The translations under genes and the position numbers were made by a program. A DNA stretch of 64,000 nt, taken from the NCBI RefSeq assembly GCF_003590095.1, contig NC_039488.1:11718001-11782000 (forward strand). Direction: 5' to 3'. How positions within the stretch are numbered: the first letter of the stretch is position 1; each line of letters starts with the position of its first letter. The notes beneath the pieces are model-generated. The model was not told where the DNA came from. It did not search any database and saw only the letters and a program-made list of their open reading frames with translations. This DNA comes from Trichoplusia ni. Taxonomy: Eukaryota > Arthropoda > Insecta > Lepidoptera > Noctuidae. This document shows positions 11,488-24,225 of the stretch, one piece after another.

Positions 11488-14400
11488 ATTATCAAGGTAA
11501 AATGATACAAAAGCATTATTACGGTATGTATATTATCATTTAATATAAAAATTATAGATATCCACTATAATATTTACATGTAAGTTAATGGCAAACAACT
11601 TGTCAAGATTTAAAATATTAACAAAGAAAAATACATAAAAGTGTGGAAGTGTTTCTCTGTGTATTTCATGTAATACATTTCTCTATACAATAATACTGTA
11701 CATGAAATTTTAAACAGACTTCGCACCAACATTCTGTCCGTAATATGTCGTGTTTGCAGTAATTCGTTCATCAAATATACTTTGTAGTAAAAACAGTTAT
11801 ATTTTGAGTTTTGAAGTCTTATGATAGATTGCAGTAATTGTTTTGTATTCGCATAGGTTTGAAAACTACAATAATGGAAGATCGGAGTGATTTTAGTATA
11901 ATTAAAAAATCAATTGAATTTTTTTCCTGTTACGGTCGACTTTGCTTCCAAATTCTGTTTTGTTGTATTAAAAATGCAATTTCGATTATCCCAAATTTTA
12001 TTAATTCGTTTTTATCAGTCTCCAACCTAAAGCTATGACTACATTTTGTTTCAGCTCAATAATAGAGTATTTAAAGTTATAAAATCATGTAATACTATAA
12101 AAAGGAAGCCTTTCCCCAAGTGTGGAATAATACAGTAACAATTTTATTTTAATAACAGTATAAATATCTGTGAACTCAACGTTTTCTAATCATATTTTTA
12201 TTATTTGACAAACTTGAACGTTACACCGTATGTATACATGACATTTTACGGACAGAAATCGACAATCTCCCTATCACAGACTAGATACTCAATTTAGACA
12301 CCAAAAATAATAGACTTTGACTTTTTATTTTAGGAAGTATAGTTTCGTTCTGCTTTATACGTAATATTTAATGTTATACAAAATACACAAAAATAATTGT
12401 GTTTACAATATAAAAGAGACAGTCATTAATATTTTGTATTTAGCAGAAACAACAATTATGACATGTTGCAGTGCTGATCAAAGTTCCAAGAGTTGGAAGA
12501 CATATCTCTACTTTTATCAAACACTCAAATTTTACTCACATGCACAAATGAATATTCGTGAAAAGTTCTGCTTGAGGACATAAGCTGATTTGGTACCTTG
12601 TGCTAAATGAAACCTACTTTTATATAGATATAAATCTGCATATATATGGTCTGATACTTAGGTAGTTCCTATTGTTCCTATCATCAAAAAATATCCTATA
12701 TCTGAGCCAGTAACCGAGCCGATACCTCACAACTGTAGTCACCAAAGTCTTACTACTCACTTGGAGTATAAACTTTTCAGTATTACGGCTTTCATTGCCT
12801 TGTACACGAATTGCCTAAGAGATCTTCCATATCTAAAGTTAACGTCATAGCCTTTTCTCTGTTCTATGAATCCTACTGCCTAATGTGTTACAATGTATAT
12901 TCATCAGAACATAGAATTTACTAAAGTACTATAAGTCACTATTATTGCTTAGATATCTGTTGACGCGTATAACTAACTTGCGAGGTCTAGAATACACTAA
13001 TTAGAAGCTAGGACATATTCAGTTATAACTATGAGTACTATGACCAGACCAATTATAACTACAAGTGTCTAATAGCATAACTTCTCACGAGTATTTGCAG
13101 AAGTTAACTAATTTATAAACATATGTGACAAACATACAGATAAATTGGAACCTTAAACAGCACTGCACACTGAATATTTTCGTTTGAACATTAAATTTAA
13201 CTTGACGAACACAAACTAATAAGCAATGTAAGTCAGTTTGTAACACTTACAAAACATTTTAGCCAAGCTACATTTAAAAATTCGTTTGCTATTTATTGAT
13301 AAGAAGCCAATTGCAGTTGGGTAAACCCCAAAACATTTAGCTGCTTGATACATGTATAAAATATAAACTCAGATCTATAAATCATCTAATCTTGAATTTT
13401 GATTGCACATTACACACCTCCCATCCTGCCAGTAAGTTAAAAAAAAAGGAAAAAATAAACAGATTATTTATATGTACTTAAAAAAAGCTTATTGGACATG
13501 ACGCCTAAATAATAATATCGGTCGAAATATATGTATCAATGATATCACAAGCCATTTCATCAATGATGATTGGTGTTTTGAAAATTGTGATGTGTGACTA
13601 ATGGGGAGTTTAATATAACCTTTACCAATATTTTGCTAATCCTTAACTAAATGTGCGTTGTTCTTCGTAATCAACTAAGGCCTAATGGAATGGATATCAA
13701 AATAAACAAACCATTTAGCTGTAGTTGGTACTCATATACCTGATGTTGTATACAACATAAGATTTAGAAATGCTGACAAGTAACATGATTGATAGATATG
13801 GGCCAACCCTAACCAAAACTTAAATGCTGAAACCTACATAGAAATTGTACATTTTATTACAAAATCCACCGCTCAGTGCCGTAAAAACGTATTGATATGT
13901 ACAAGAGATTACTAATTATACTAAGTTGCCCTTAAATCTAGACTATATTACACAAAAACATGGTCGCTAACCTGTCTTTTTACACTCCATATCATGTCCT
14001 AAATTTTAGAACATTTACTATATTATACACAAATGAGTCAATCAGTTTTTTTTTAATAATTATTGCCATCAAATTAAGTAGATCCCGTATTCTTTATACC
14101 TCTAGAATAAAGAACGATAAAATTAAGGCTCTATTGTAAGGCAGACGTCTAAACGTTAAATAAAGCTTTCCAATCTATTGGCATTATATTTTTTATAATT
14201 TAGGCTTACATTTTAGTTTTCATGGTTACAAATGGGATTGTTACTTGTGGATGTAAGGTGTGATATGTTCTCTATTATAGATGATATTCAAAGCAACAAT
14301 AATTATGGTTAATGGGCCACTAGAACACATTGTCTTAAGGTTTTATTAGGCAGTGCAGTATATTGCTTATGAGATGATGCCTAAACAGCTTTACTAATCT

Positions 14401-15113
14401 AAAGCCCGACATGATTCTATGCTAATAGTAAAGGATAAACACGCAAAGTAGTGCGAGATCAATCATAACCCTTACTTGTACTTTTAAAAGAGAGTATTCA
14501 CACCAACCAACATCTTTAGCGGTTTTTCTACGACAAAAGTTGGACCATTACATACTCATTATCCACACGTAACAATGCACCCACCTGTACCAAGATACTC
14601 GTAACCAAAATGACATTAATTCAACCAACACTTCACTTCGTAACTGTACACATATACACTCGCGGTCGCTCGCACTGTTTACAACTTTATACAATGTACC
14701 TATGGTTTATTGTGTATTGGATATGCTTGTAGTTCATAATGTGAACACGAATTTTTTGTCAATTTTGAAAAAGTTTTTTAAAACCCATTTTTGTGTAAAT
14801 TGTACTTATGACAGACCAACCAGTCACATCTATACCAACGACAATGTCAACTGGGACTAGATTCTTGTTTCTGAAAGGCAACACTTATTGTGTAAAATAT
14901 TTAAAATTCTGATTAAAAACAATGGCTGTGGAAAATAGTCCACGATAACTTTTAGACTGTATCTACATTTTTAAAAGAAAAGCGGAACATTATTTCATCA
15001 ACAGTCACAATTTAGCACGTCACTATATCTACAAGCATACCCAACGCTCGCTAGAGTCCGACACTTCACTTCTTGAGCCAGACGACCATAGGCTCGTCTG
15101 GGTCACGTTTCAC
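11488..15113 (-). other. Probable 3' UTR and downstream flank of the zinc-finger gene
   Basis: This AT-rich stretch follows the zinc-finger stop codon on the minus strand. I see no obvious repeats and no coding exons. Minus-strand AATAAA candidates (TTTATT on the plus strand) lie at 14706-14711 and 14342-14347, about 400 and 770 nt past the stop. The lack of mobile elements compared with the rest of the window would fit a long 3' UTR, but transcript extent is inference. Confidence 0.35.
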
Positions 15114-18100
15114 TCAATCGAGCTGCTGAACTTGGACCACTGACGTCGGCGGCGGGAGAGAGATCTCGTACTTTATGAGGCCCGTGCGGCCCGCCGATAG
15201 GACCAAACCGCCGACTTCTTTTGCGTCACCACTGAGGAGAAATGTTAATATTTTAGTTGTGGTGTCTGTTTTTAACCTAAAGTCAATTAGAAATCTATAG
15301 CCACCTTCTTACTTCGTCCATTTGTTGTGTAGCAAAATGTGTGAGTGGCATGATTACGAATCAAAACTTCGTGTAGGCAGAGAGGGATTTTAGTGCCAAT
15401 CAAAGTTGTGGGGTTTCCATCGAAGTTTCAGGTTGTCAAACGAGGTTTTTGTTCGTTCGCAGTATTTTACGCCCTGAGCATACTGTGCAGTGAGTAGTGT
15501 GTTTACCTAGTAGTATGTTGCCTGGCGTGATGCTTGTGCGCCAGCTGCGCGAGCGCGGGCTTGATGTCGCGGCCCACGATGTGCAGCTGCGGGGCCACCA
15601 GCCGCCGCGCGCCGCCCACTGACCCCACCACGATCTGGTTGCCGATCACCTGCCCCGACCTGTTCGTTACCTGACACACCAAACAAATACATCAAACCCT
15701 GACTTTAACATCCTACGCCTAAGTTAACGTAGTGAGATAGTAGGAGGTAGGAAGAAGACAGGTATTTTCCAAAATTTCTTTATAAAATACCTATTCTGAA
15801 AAAAAACCTGACTTCCTCCCAAATATACTCCATTAATCCTAATCTCTATTCTACATCGTAAACCATAGTCCAAACGACCATTTAGGACGGATTAGTCGGT
15901 TTGCGACTTTTCGTATCGGTCTTATACGTTTGCCATTTATAGTACGGCCATTGCAACTTGGCACGTCGAGAAAGGGCTACAAAATATCGCTGTCTCTGTT
16001 TCAAGCAATGTGCTCGTATACTTTGATCTCGCTTTAACAAACTTTCATCTCATAGCAAAAGCACCAAATTACATTGGCTGTTTGTAAGCTGCAAATGAAG
16101 TACCTGAAGTAGCTGAAGTACACTAATAGATTTATCCATTTTGAACTAATTGACTTACAACGAGCAATAAACCGGTCGCGCTGGAGAAATTATGGAGAGG
16201 CCTTTGTCCAGCAGTGGACTATAGGCTGAGATGATGACTTACAACTTGTATATGCGTCGCCTGATGGTCTTGCTGGTCTAACTCTAAACTGTTTTGATGT
16301 TGCACTTGCTGCTGGTGTTGTTGCTGTTGTTGTTGCTGTTGCTGCTGCTGTTGTTGCTGTTGCTGGACTTGTTGTTGCACCTGTTGTTGTACTTGCTGCG
16401 CTTGCTGCACGGCCTGTTGCGTAACCTGTTGCTGTGTTTGTTGTGTCACAGGTTGTGTCTGGAATACATTCAATTACTTAGCCATGTTTCTTTGGTGAGT
16501 TAAGAAACAACATTAACAAAACACAATTCTAAATTTGACACGAAATTTGATTCGTTTTTACCTAAGGAAAAATTCAGAATAACATGGTTATTTTGAATGT
16601 ATTTCGTCAACATTTTAACCGTCAAGAAAGAGTTATTAGGTTCAGCAACCGGCGGACATCGTATTATATGAAGTTCGACGAAGCTTACAGCAATACCACA
16701 AACTGATGGGAGTCCAAAATCATTGTAAGTACTCACATTTCTAGGCGGTAAGTCCATGTGTTGTCTCTGATGAAGCATCAAATGGTTCTTCTGGAAGAAT
16801 GCCTTGCCACACTGATCACACACGTGCGTTCTTAATGTACAGCTGCCGTCAGGATGTCTGGGAGATAAAAAATAATTTATGAGCCCTATGGCAAATGTAG
16901 TGAAGTTACATGCAAATTTTCCTAGCTGTTGAACGCCACAGAGCTAAAGCTAAGAGAAAAGAAACTGTATTTTTTATTTAAGTCGTAAATGGACTGCAGG
17001 ATTATTTTGACAAAACCTAGATAAAGTTGTGTTATTAAGTCGTAATTTTTTAATACATACCTTCTTTGATGTGCTAATAGACCGTGTTTAGCCGCGAATC
17101 CTTTCCCGCAGTCTCCACAAAAATGAATTTTTGGCCGAGGAGAGGTTACATGATGATTCTGCAATAATCATAGAAACCTTGTATTATTCATATCCAACAA
17201 ATAGTTGGTATAAGTAGAATAAATTTGTCTACAAAAATAAATGTTTGCGTAATTTTGGAATGAATAATCGGTACTCACCGCTGCTATTACTTGCGTATGT
17301 ACAACATTGTTGGGGTTCGAAGAAATTATCTGTATTGGTTGATCTGGAACAATGAAACCTGTAAATTACGTATAGTGTTGCTCTATTAACTCATCATGTT
17401 TTAAGACAATTATTTGTTGAAATGAAAGGTACAGTACATTCTAAATTAAACGCAAATGAAGGTTTAGAGACATAAAATTATTTGAATTACTTCTGAAATA
17501 AATTTTGATCTAATTATTGTATCAAATGTAACGGGGGTCTGATTTTACTGCAGGGCATAGATTTTTTTATCTACGGATTAGCATGTTTTACAAAAAAAAA
17601 AGGTGGTTGATTATAGTAAGTTTTAACAAACATCAGACCACTGTTCAATTGACGAAGAGACAGTAAGACTGTGTCTCGCACTAGTGGCTAGACCGCGGCG
17701 GCCATCGAAATCGAAGCGACACATTTGCGGCCCGTGTTCGGTCGCTGGTCGCTGCGCCCACTAAGATAAATTGCATTGTTATTAAATACGCAGTGTGCGC
17801 GCACTAGCCGCGGCGACCTCACGTATTGTGGAACTACAGTGTGTTTTGTAATCATTGCGATGTCTCTCGACACGGAAAGAGTTATAACCGATTGAGGCAA
17901 GGAGCGTCGTTGTGGGACATGTCCTGTGAAGACTATGCTAACTGTGACTTAAAAAGCAATAAATAATGGTCGGGGAAATAAGTATGAAATAATCCCTTTG
18001 TTTGCCTTTCACGTAGTAAGGGATGAACCCAATGTGTTTTCCTTTTATTTTTCTGCTTCATATTAAGATACAAAAGCATTGCTTTGCTTTGAGTGCACAG

Positions 18101-19262
18101 TTTTAAGCCACTGACAATCGTAGTCGCAGTTTTGGCAGCGTTACAAATCGCAACTCCTGCCGCTAGTGCGCTATTGCCCTTAGTCTAAACCGAAAGAAGG
18201 GGTCTCCACAGCTGCGCTAGTCCAGTGTTCCACAAGCCGCTCCCCCTGCAGTGTGTGTACTCACTGTGCGGCGCGGCCACGAGGCCGGGCTGCAGCGCGG
18301 CCGTGAGCGCGCACAGGTCCGTGACGCACGTGCGGTCCCCCGCGTGCAGCCGCACGTGCAGCGACAGCGCCTCCTGCCGGGCCGAGGGACTGGGTTACAC
18401 AGTAGCAATACAGATTACACAACCAACAAGTCGAAAAGAGCTCTAAAGCCTACATACATAATTATTATCTAAAGAAAAATCTTGATCAATAATGAGCGTA
18501 ATAATGAAGTGCAAAAAATGGTCTGTAGAAGTGATCTGTGTTGACCTAATGACCTATCATTAGAATATAATGTCACAAAACAAACCTTTGTGTTGAAACA
18601 TGATCCACACTCAGGACACGCATAGCCTGGCGTAGTTTTTTCCGTTACTATTTGACCATCTGCGCCGATAACCTGTAATTCAAAAGAATTATTTGAAACC
18701 TCGCTAACCAATGAACTAATAAAAATTGGGACACCATCTAGATTCAGACGACGCAGCGTCTGGAGTGCGACGCGGTCAGCACGGTATGCACGCGCTCAGC
18801 CAGTAGGGAGCACGGATGACGACGATGACGACGGCGGGCCCCCCCCCCCGCGCCACCGGCCCCCCCACCCCCCCCGGCGCTCACGGCGCGAGCGCGGCGC
18901 TACGCAGCGAGATGCGCGGCCGCTGACGTCAGTTCGACTCGCGATCCCGCCGCGTCTGCTCATGATTAAGGACTCCGGTTGGGTCCGAAACTAGTCGGGC
19001 TACCCCGATAAATACGCGTGAGTAAACCGTTATATCATTTAATAACCATCAAGATCAGTCAAAATTTTATGTTCGAAGAAAATAATAATTTACCTGAACA
19101 ATTTGTGGTTTGAAGTCGTCTTGTTTTATCACAGTTGCTTGTTGTTGTTGCTGCTGTTGTTGTTGTTGTTGTTGTTGAGCTTGCTGCTGTGCTTGTTGCT
19201 GTGCTTGTTGTTGAGCCTGCTGTTGCGCTTGTTGTTGCGCTTGCTGGGCCTGCTGCTGTGCT

Positions 19263-19296
<34 letters not shown>

Positions 19297-22200
19297 GTTG
19301 TTGTTGCTGTTGTTGTTGCTGTTGCTGCTGCTGTTGTTGCTGTGCAGTCGTGCTGAGACAGTGCCGCGTCATTTTACAATGTTGCTGTAATTCCGTTTTA
19401 CATTTGAAGGCTTCGCCGCATTCTAAACACGCTACTGCACCCTCTCCTGTGTGTATTCTGTAATTAGATAAGTGAACATTCAGTACTTTGAAACTGGTTA
19501 TAAAACATGAATCAAGATCGTAGAAACATGAATCAATATTGCTCGTAACAAGCTCATTTACTAAGGTAAAGTCGAGTGATGTGGATTTTAAATATCTCAA
19601 GTTGCCGAGGCGCAGACCAAGGGCGAAGCATGACTTGCTCTTGAATCTGGCGTGGTCATGGTGATTAATAAGTTGGAAGCCTCGACATTATTGAATACTA
19701 GATTGTGGTTAGCACAAAAATATCAAAATCTGGCGACCAAGGCTATTTCTAGACGGAGCTTGTTTGTATGTGGCAGGCTACTGACTTCATGTGCGCGATG
19801 AGCGTCCGCTTCTGCAGGAACTCCTTCCCGCAGACGGGGCAGGCGTGCGGCACGCGGCCATGCACGCGGCCGTGGTTGACGAGCTGGAACTTGCGCGCGA
19901 ACGTCACGCCGCAGTCCGGGCACACGTACGGGCACAGAGACCCGTGGAAGCGGCTGTGCATCACCAGGTGCTCCTGCGGGGGACGGGAAACGCATATTCG
20001 AACATACTCGGTAAGAAAACTTTCAATATGAACAAAATTCCTTTTTGACAAGTGAAGTGACTTCCATCCAACAGATCTGTACACTGAAGCACTGTATGTA
20101 ACTTGTCTACAAGCCCGTTTTAAGTGTCGTAAGACTCGTAAAACATTAGCATTGAGCAATCTAAAAAGCAAGCTACTACTTGTAAAATGTAAGGCAACTG
20201 ATAAGACAACTCCAAAACTCCTGCTTAGCAGGGTGTAGAATATGAGCAATCCTATAGTGATTATAATTTACCTTCTGGGCGAAACTTTCTCCACAATCAC
20301 TACACACGTATGGTCGCTCGCCGGCGTGGTACTTGCTGTGCGTCACTAGATGGCGCTTCAATGGAAAACCACGCCCACACTCGTTGCATACAAAAGGACG
20401 GTCTCGACTATGCACCTACAAATAGTTAACACCATTATTGTTTGATACATAAATAAGTGGGTTCTTTACTTTGATAGGAACAGAAATAACAACATTATTT
20501 AGTTAAGTAAAATGTAATCTACACAACTTACCCTGGAATGCGTAACCAGATGATGTTTCAACGTGAACGCCATCTTACACTCGTGACATCTGTAAGGCCT
20601 CTCCGCGGAATGTAACAGCAAGTGCGTGTTGAGACAGTGTTTTCTCGCGAACGCCTTGCCGCAGTGCGCGCACACGTGTGGCCGCTCACCTACAAAAAAA
20701 GCAGACATAAAGTGGATGGTATCAGGGAATATAAAGTCTTTGAAAACTATTGCTACCTTTGTTATGGAACCAGACCGCGCACTACAAGATGTATAGCAGT
20801 GTCTCGTCAAACGGCAATCCACTGCCTACTTAAATAAACATTAACAAAAAAGCCAGTTAGTAAAAATAACTATTTTCTATGTATTTTAAAGCCAGATTTA
20901 AATCATTTGAGATTTTTTTGAGTATCTTATTGGACAGGCTAGGTAAGTAAAACAAAGAAATACCCATATATATAAACACCAATACAAAAAATCTGTTAGA
21001 TTAAGCCTACAAATGCATTTACATCACGATAGTAACATAGCATTGTGCATTGTTAAAGTTGTATTAACAAGATCAATGAATATGTGATCTACAAAAAATA
21101 ATGTAATTGATAGGAGCCTAGCCTTGGTTCTATTGTATGTTCAGTAACTGCTTATGCACTAGCAACCTAATTACCTAAATCTAAAGGTTAAATAATTGCC
21201 GCACATTTTTTAACTAATTAGGTTATTTAATTTTCATAATTCTACTGTTATTCAAATGAAAAACATGCTAGGAAAGGTTCAGTAATAGCGTTATCAGTAA
21301 CTGTTTACTTAGCGCATTTTTCGGCAACCACCTGCTATTTCCTTTAACCAGACATAAGTTGTGATTATATAACTTGAACCTACATGAAATAAAGACTTCC
21401 AAAGTCCTCAAGAATCGACAATGATGTGCACTTGTTACTTACACTGCTTGCAAAATAGCATTAAATTATAAACGAAGTCAAAATAATTAGGTCATCGCTC
21501 CATGTCACAGTCGTATAAATAATACGAGTATTTATTGCATGTCCAACGAAAATAGACTCGTAAGTCAGAGTGAGGAATTTTTATGTAGCTATAAATGTGC
21601 ACCAGAATAATTTGTGTATGTATTTATATTACACAGACTTTGAATTTTTCAACAATTTAATGCTTTTATTTAGAGTATTTTTATTCTTCACTCTTTTAGA
21701 TACCTAGAATAGATAGATAAAGAGAAATATTCGGCGCATTATGTCTTTTGTGGTGCACTGCCTACAGTTACTACAATATCACACATCTGTAGTCTGTTTT
21801 CATTAAACAAGTAAACAAGGTTGATTCTTGGTGGATAAATTTTAACTCGATTGACCAATTTTAATAGATATAAGTTATGGATATTTTCTCCAATTATAAG
21901 TGCTCAGTGGCTTTATACATTTTTAGGTCTAAAGTTTTACTTATTAAATAATAACGTCGATAAATATTACGAAAATAATTAAACATACCAGTATGTACTC
22001 TCGCGTGTGTAGTAAGATGATGTTTGAGTAAGAACGACTTTCCGCACTCTTCACACCCGTAGGGGCGCTCTTTGACGGCGGCAGGGGGCGCTGTAGTCAT
22101 CACCGTGTTCGTATTCATGAGCTCCGTCTGAGAATACACCGCCTAACAAGACGTTAATACACGATACTAGGGTGAAATAATAAGAAATAAATAGAATATA

Positions 22201-24225
22201 TTATATGGAATAAGTTTAATGGTTTATTACTTCATTATTAAGGTAAGACACATAGAAAATCAAGGTAATTAGTGCATAATGGCTAATCAAATGGTTTACG
22301 ATTACAAGTTGAATTGTCTGAGTCTTCCACTATCTATATAACTTCTAGATGTAATATAAAAATAGAAAACAATTGAGATGCATAACAATTATGTTTTATT
22401 GAAGTACCTCAATAAAACTTAATTCAATCTGTACAAGGCCGACGTTAAGTTATGACGCTATTTAGATACTTAAATACTTCTAGCAACAGGATTTTAGGTG
22501 AAAATATATTGAAACATAAAGAACTGTGAAAGTTTCTGAACAAAAACTTACTTTTGGCGAGTTATTAGCAGTTCCAGGCTCCTGTTTCGTATGTAACAAG
22601 TGATGTTGATGTACCGTGGCTGTCTGTATGGTCTCAGCTTGCGTCTGCTGTGTGGTGGCCTCTGCAAGGCTCTTCAGACCACCATTCAGTAATGTGTGGT
22701 TGAGTTGCGACGCGTCTATCACGGGGGTCGCGATCCCTTGCGCTTGTAACGCCCTCTTCATCAATATCTCGTTGCATTCTTCAGCAGTTAACTGGATAGG
22801 ACCTATTGGTGTCATAAACGGCTTAGCTGCTAAATTCGCTGTAAGGACATATGTTACAGTTGTTATTCTATATTTGGGGCCTGTATTACTATGATTACTT
22901 AAGACTCAACTCTTGATTTATATGTTGCAGTTAATAATTATAACAAACAAATCCTAGCACTAATAATAGTGACAACTGGTTTTAAAGTATATTATGTTAG
23001 TTCTCTATTGCATTTAGACAATGTATAATATAATACATATAACAAACTAGTTATGCTTGGTATGCATACATATTATTAAATTATCTAAATTAGAAATGAG
23101 TGCACTACACAGTGCTCAATACTGTGTATCCACATAAATAATTCTAAACTGGTCTCTTCTCAATTGATGAATGCCTGTAAACATTTGGATGATGCCTCTT
23201 ACTACTGAATCATGTATCTACTCAATTTTAAGTGTAGCAAAAACAGTTCACCAGTTTATATTAACACAGATTTCTTTTAGAAGATGCTAACTCCTTCAAA
23301 TAAATTGATTGTTATGATAAATAAATCTCTGTATACTTACTATGTATAGTAGTAGTTTGATTCTGTTGTGTAACTCTGTTTAATGTATGTGTGGGGCCTT
23401 CATTGACAACAAACATAGCTCTTCTCCCTGAAACCGGTGTGCCCGTGACCACCCTTGTTAACTGAGCCCCTGAATTTGATACCGCTACTGTTACCGCACC
23501 AACTTTCTCTTGTACTTGCGGTGTTTTGTGGGACATAACAGTCAGGGTTGTTTCTGGTGACACCTGTAAATGTGAGTATATTGTTGATATTAGTTATTTC
23601 ATAGACAGAAAAAATTTGTGAGATATAGATTTGCAAATGTGTGTATACTTAGGGGTAATTTAAATCATGTATTAATTGAGTATTATGTTCCTAATAAAAA
23701 CCTGCTTTGTCATAAGTAGCAACAATTGAATATTTCGTAAGTTATGAAAATACAGAGCAATACTTTTAAACATTATATTACCTAAATTGTAAAGAATAAT
23801 TATTTATTATTGTCTTAGAAACACTCAATATCAAGTCTCATTGCAACTAAAATGTCAACAATAATTATTCCATTTATACATGTATGTTATTTATGTTTTA
23901 ATTAGAATGAAATAGCTCTCAATTTCTCTATCTAATTAGAAACAAATTCTTAAACACATACTTCATTATGAAGAGATATTTTCATAGCACAAAAACACTA
24001 AGGATTGCTCTAGCCTTGTGAAAGTTAATTCATATGTGAATCAGGCAGTATCTAGCAGTCTCAGTCTTTATTAAAAGTTTAATTTAAATATCAACATACC
24101 GTATTCCCCAAGGTATAACTCAAACTACTCGGAGTTTCCACTTCGCCTTTCGTGAGGTCCGCCGAACTCGTGAAGCCCCACGAGTAACCGAAGCCCGAAA
24201 CATTATTAGGGGTTGGCATACACAT
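15114..24225 (-). CDS. C2H2 zinc-finger protein, 11 fingers, two Q-rich tracts, 16 exons
   Basis: Exons in coding order: 24100-24225, 23341-23563, 22552-22838, 21989-22142, 20532-20689, 20272-20415, 19786-19973, 19094-19457, 18586-18672, 18265-18373, 17279-17343, 17061-17158, 16737-16857, 16243-16458, 15507-15670, 15114-15231 (TGA 15114-15116). All introns are GT/AG and the phases sum to 2622 nt, 873 residues. The ATG at 24225 is the first after an in-frame stop (24280-24282). Residues 1-241 are low-complexity with no ZAD or BTB domain seen. Fingers start at Cys 242, 270, 298, 326, 354, 382, 409 and 437, then 567, 649 and 681; several are split by introns. The first seven are joined by short, often TGERP-like linkers, typical of sequence-specific DNA binding in the nucleus. 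A Q/A tract covers about 466-533 and a Q-rich exon 709-780. The C-terminal 93 residues form a separate tail (GNQIVVGSVGG...). It is probably a transcription or chromatin factor. Finger number plus Q tracts recall Combgap-type insect proteins, but I cannot confirm orthology. Confidence 0.9.
16162..16234 (+). mobile_element. LINE 3' fragment inserted beside a splice donor
   Basis: These 73 bp encode, in one frame, the end of a LINE reverse transcriptase (RSRWRNYGEAFVQQWTIG then stop), followed by a GAGATGA tail. The same C-terminal signature occurs in the LINE remnant at 27939-28124. An 11-bp direct repeat, TGACTTACAAC, flanks it at 16151-16161 and 16235-16245. The right copy contains the active 5' splice site of the second Q-rich exon of the zinc-finger gene (exon ends at 16243), so the insertion duplicated that site. 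Confidence 0.85.
16265..16458 (-). repeat. Q-rich codon repeat in the zinc-finger gene (second tract)
   Basis: Exon 16243-16458 encodes a tract of Gln with scattered Val, Thr, His and Ala, written in mixed CAG and CAA codons. The mixture suggests an old, stabilised repeat and not a pure recent CAG expansion. The plus strand of the same DNA reads as a poly-Leu open frame, which is a shadow. Confidence 0.85.
17344..18264 (-). other. Zinc-finger gene intron with two GC-richer patches
   Basis: The intron runs between exons 18265-18373 and 17279-17343. Patches near 17690-17830 and 18110-18200 are clearly richer in CG than the surrounding AT-rich intron. Neither has splice sites in frame with the gene. 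They may be repeat fragments. Confidence 0.45.
18731..19029 (+). mobile_element. GC-rich composite repeat in a zinc-finger intron
   Basis: This roughly 300-bp insert begins near GACACCATCTAGATTCAG, has a very GC-rich middle with C runs at 18839-18849, 18860-18866 and 18868-18875, and ends with CTCATGATTAAGGACTCCGG...GATAAATACGCGTGAGTAAAC. The right third matches the right half of the terminal-repeat element at 30473-30598. I recognise the whole as a common moth repeat, but I cannot name its class. Confidence 0.65.
19137..19342 (-). repeat. Poly-Q/A codon repeat in the zinc-finger gene (first tract)
   Basis: About 68 consecutive codons in exon 19094-19457 encode only Gln and Ala. A long Gln run is followed by a series of AQQQ units and another Gln run. 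Codons are mixed CAG/CAA with GCn for Ala. The tract directly follows finger 8 and is a likely length polymorphism. Confidence 0.9.
20690..21988 (-). other. Large zinc-finger gene intron
   Basis: This 1.3-kb AT-rich intron separates the exon of finger 1 from the exon of fingers 2-3. The donor is ACTG|GTATGT (minus strand at 21989/21988) and the acceptor TTGTAG ends at 20690. I see no repeat or further exon in it. Confidence 0.6.

Noticed and set aside
16294..16503. Plus-strand poly-Leu open frame
   Set aside because: Antisense shadow of the second Q-rich exon.
17688..17900. Minus-strand frame in a zinc-finger intron as a cassette exon
   Set aside because: No acceptor/donor pair in a phase that fits the neighbouring exons.
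19103..19390. Plus-strand poly-Leu and poly-Val/Ala open frames
   Set aside because: They are antisense readings of the Q/A codon tract in the minus-strand zinc-finger exon, with no independent start or splice support.
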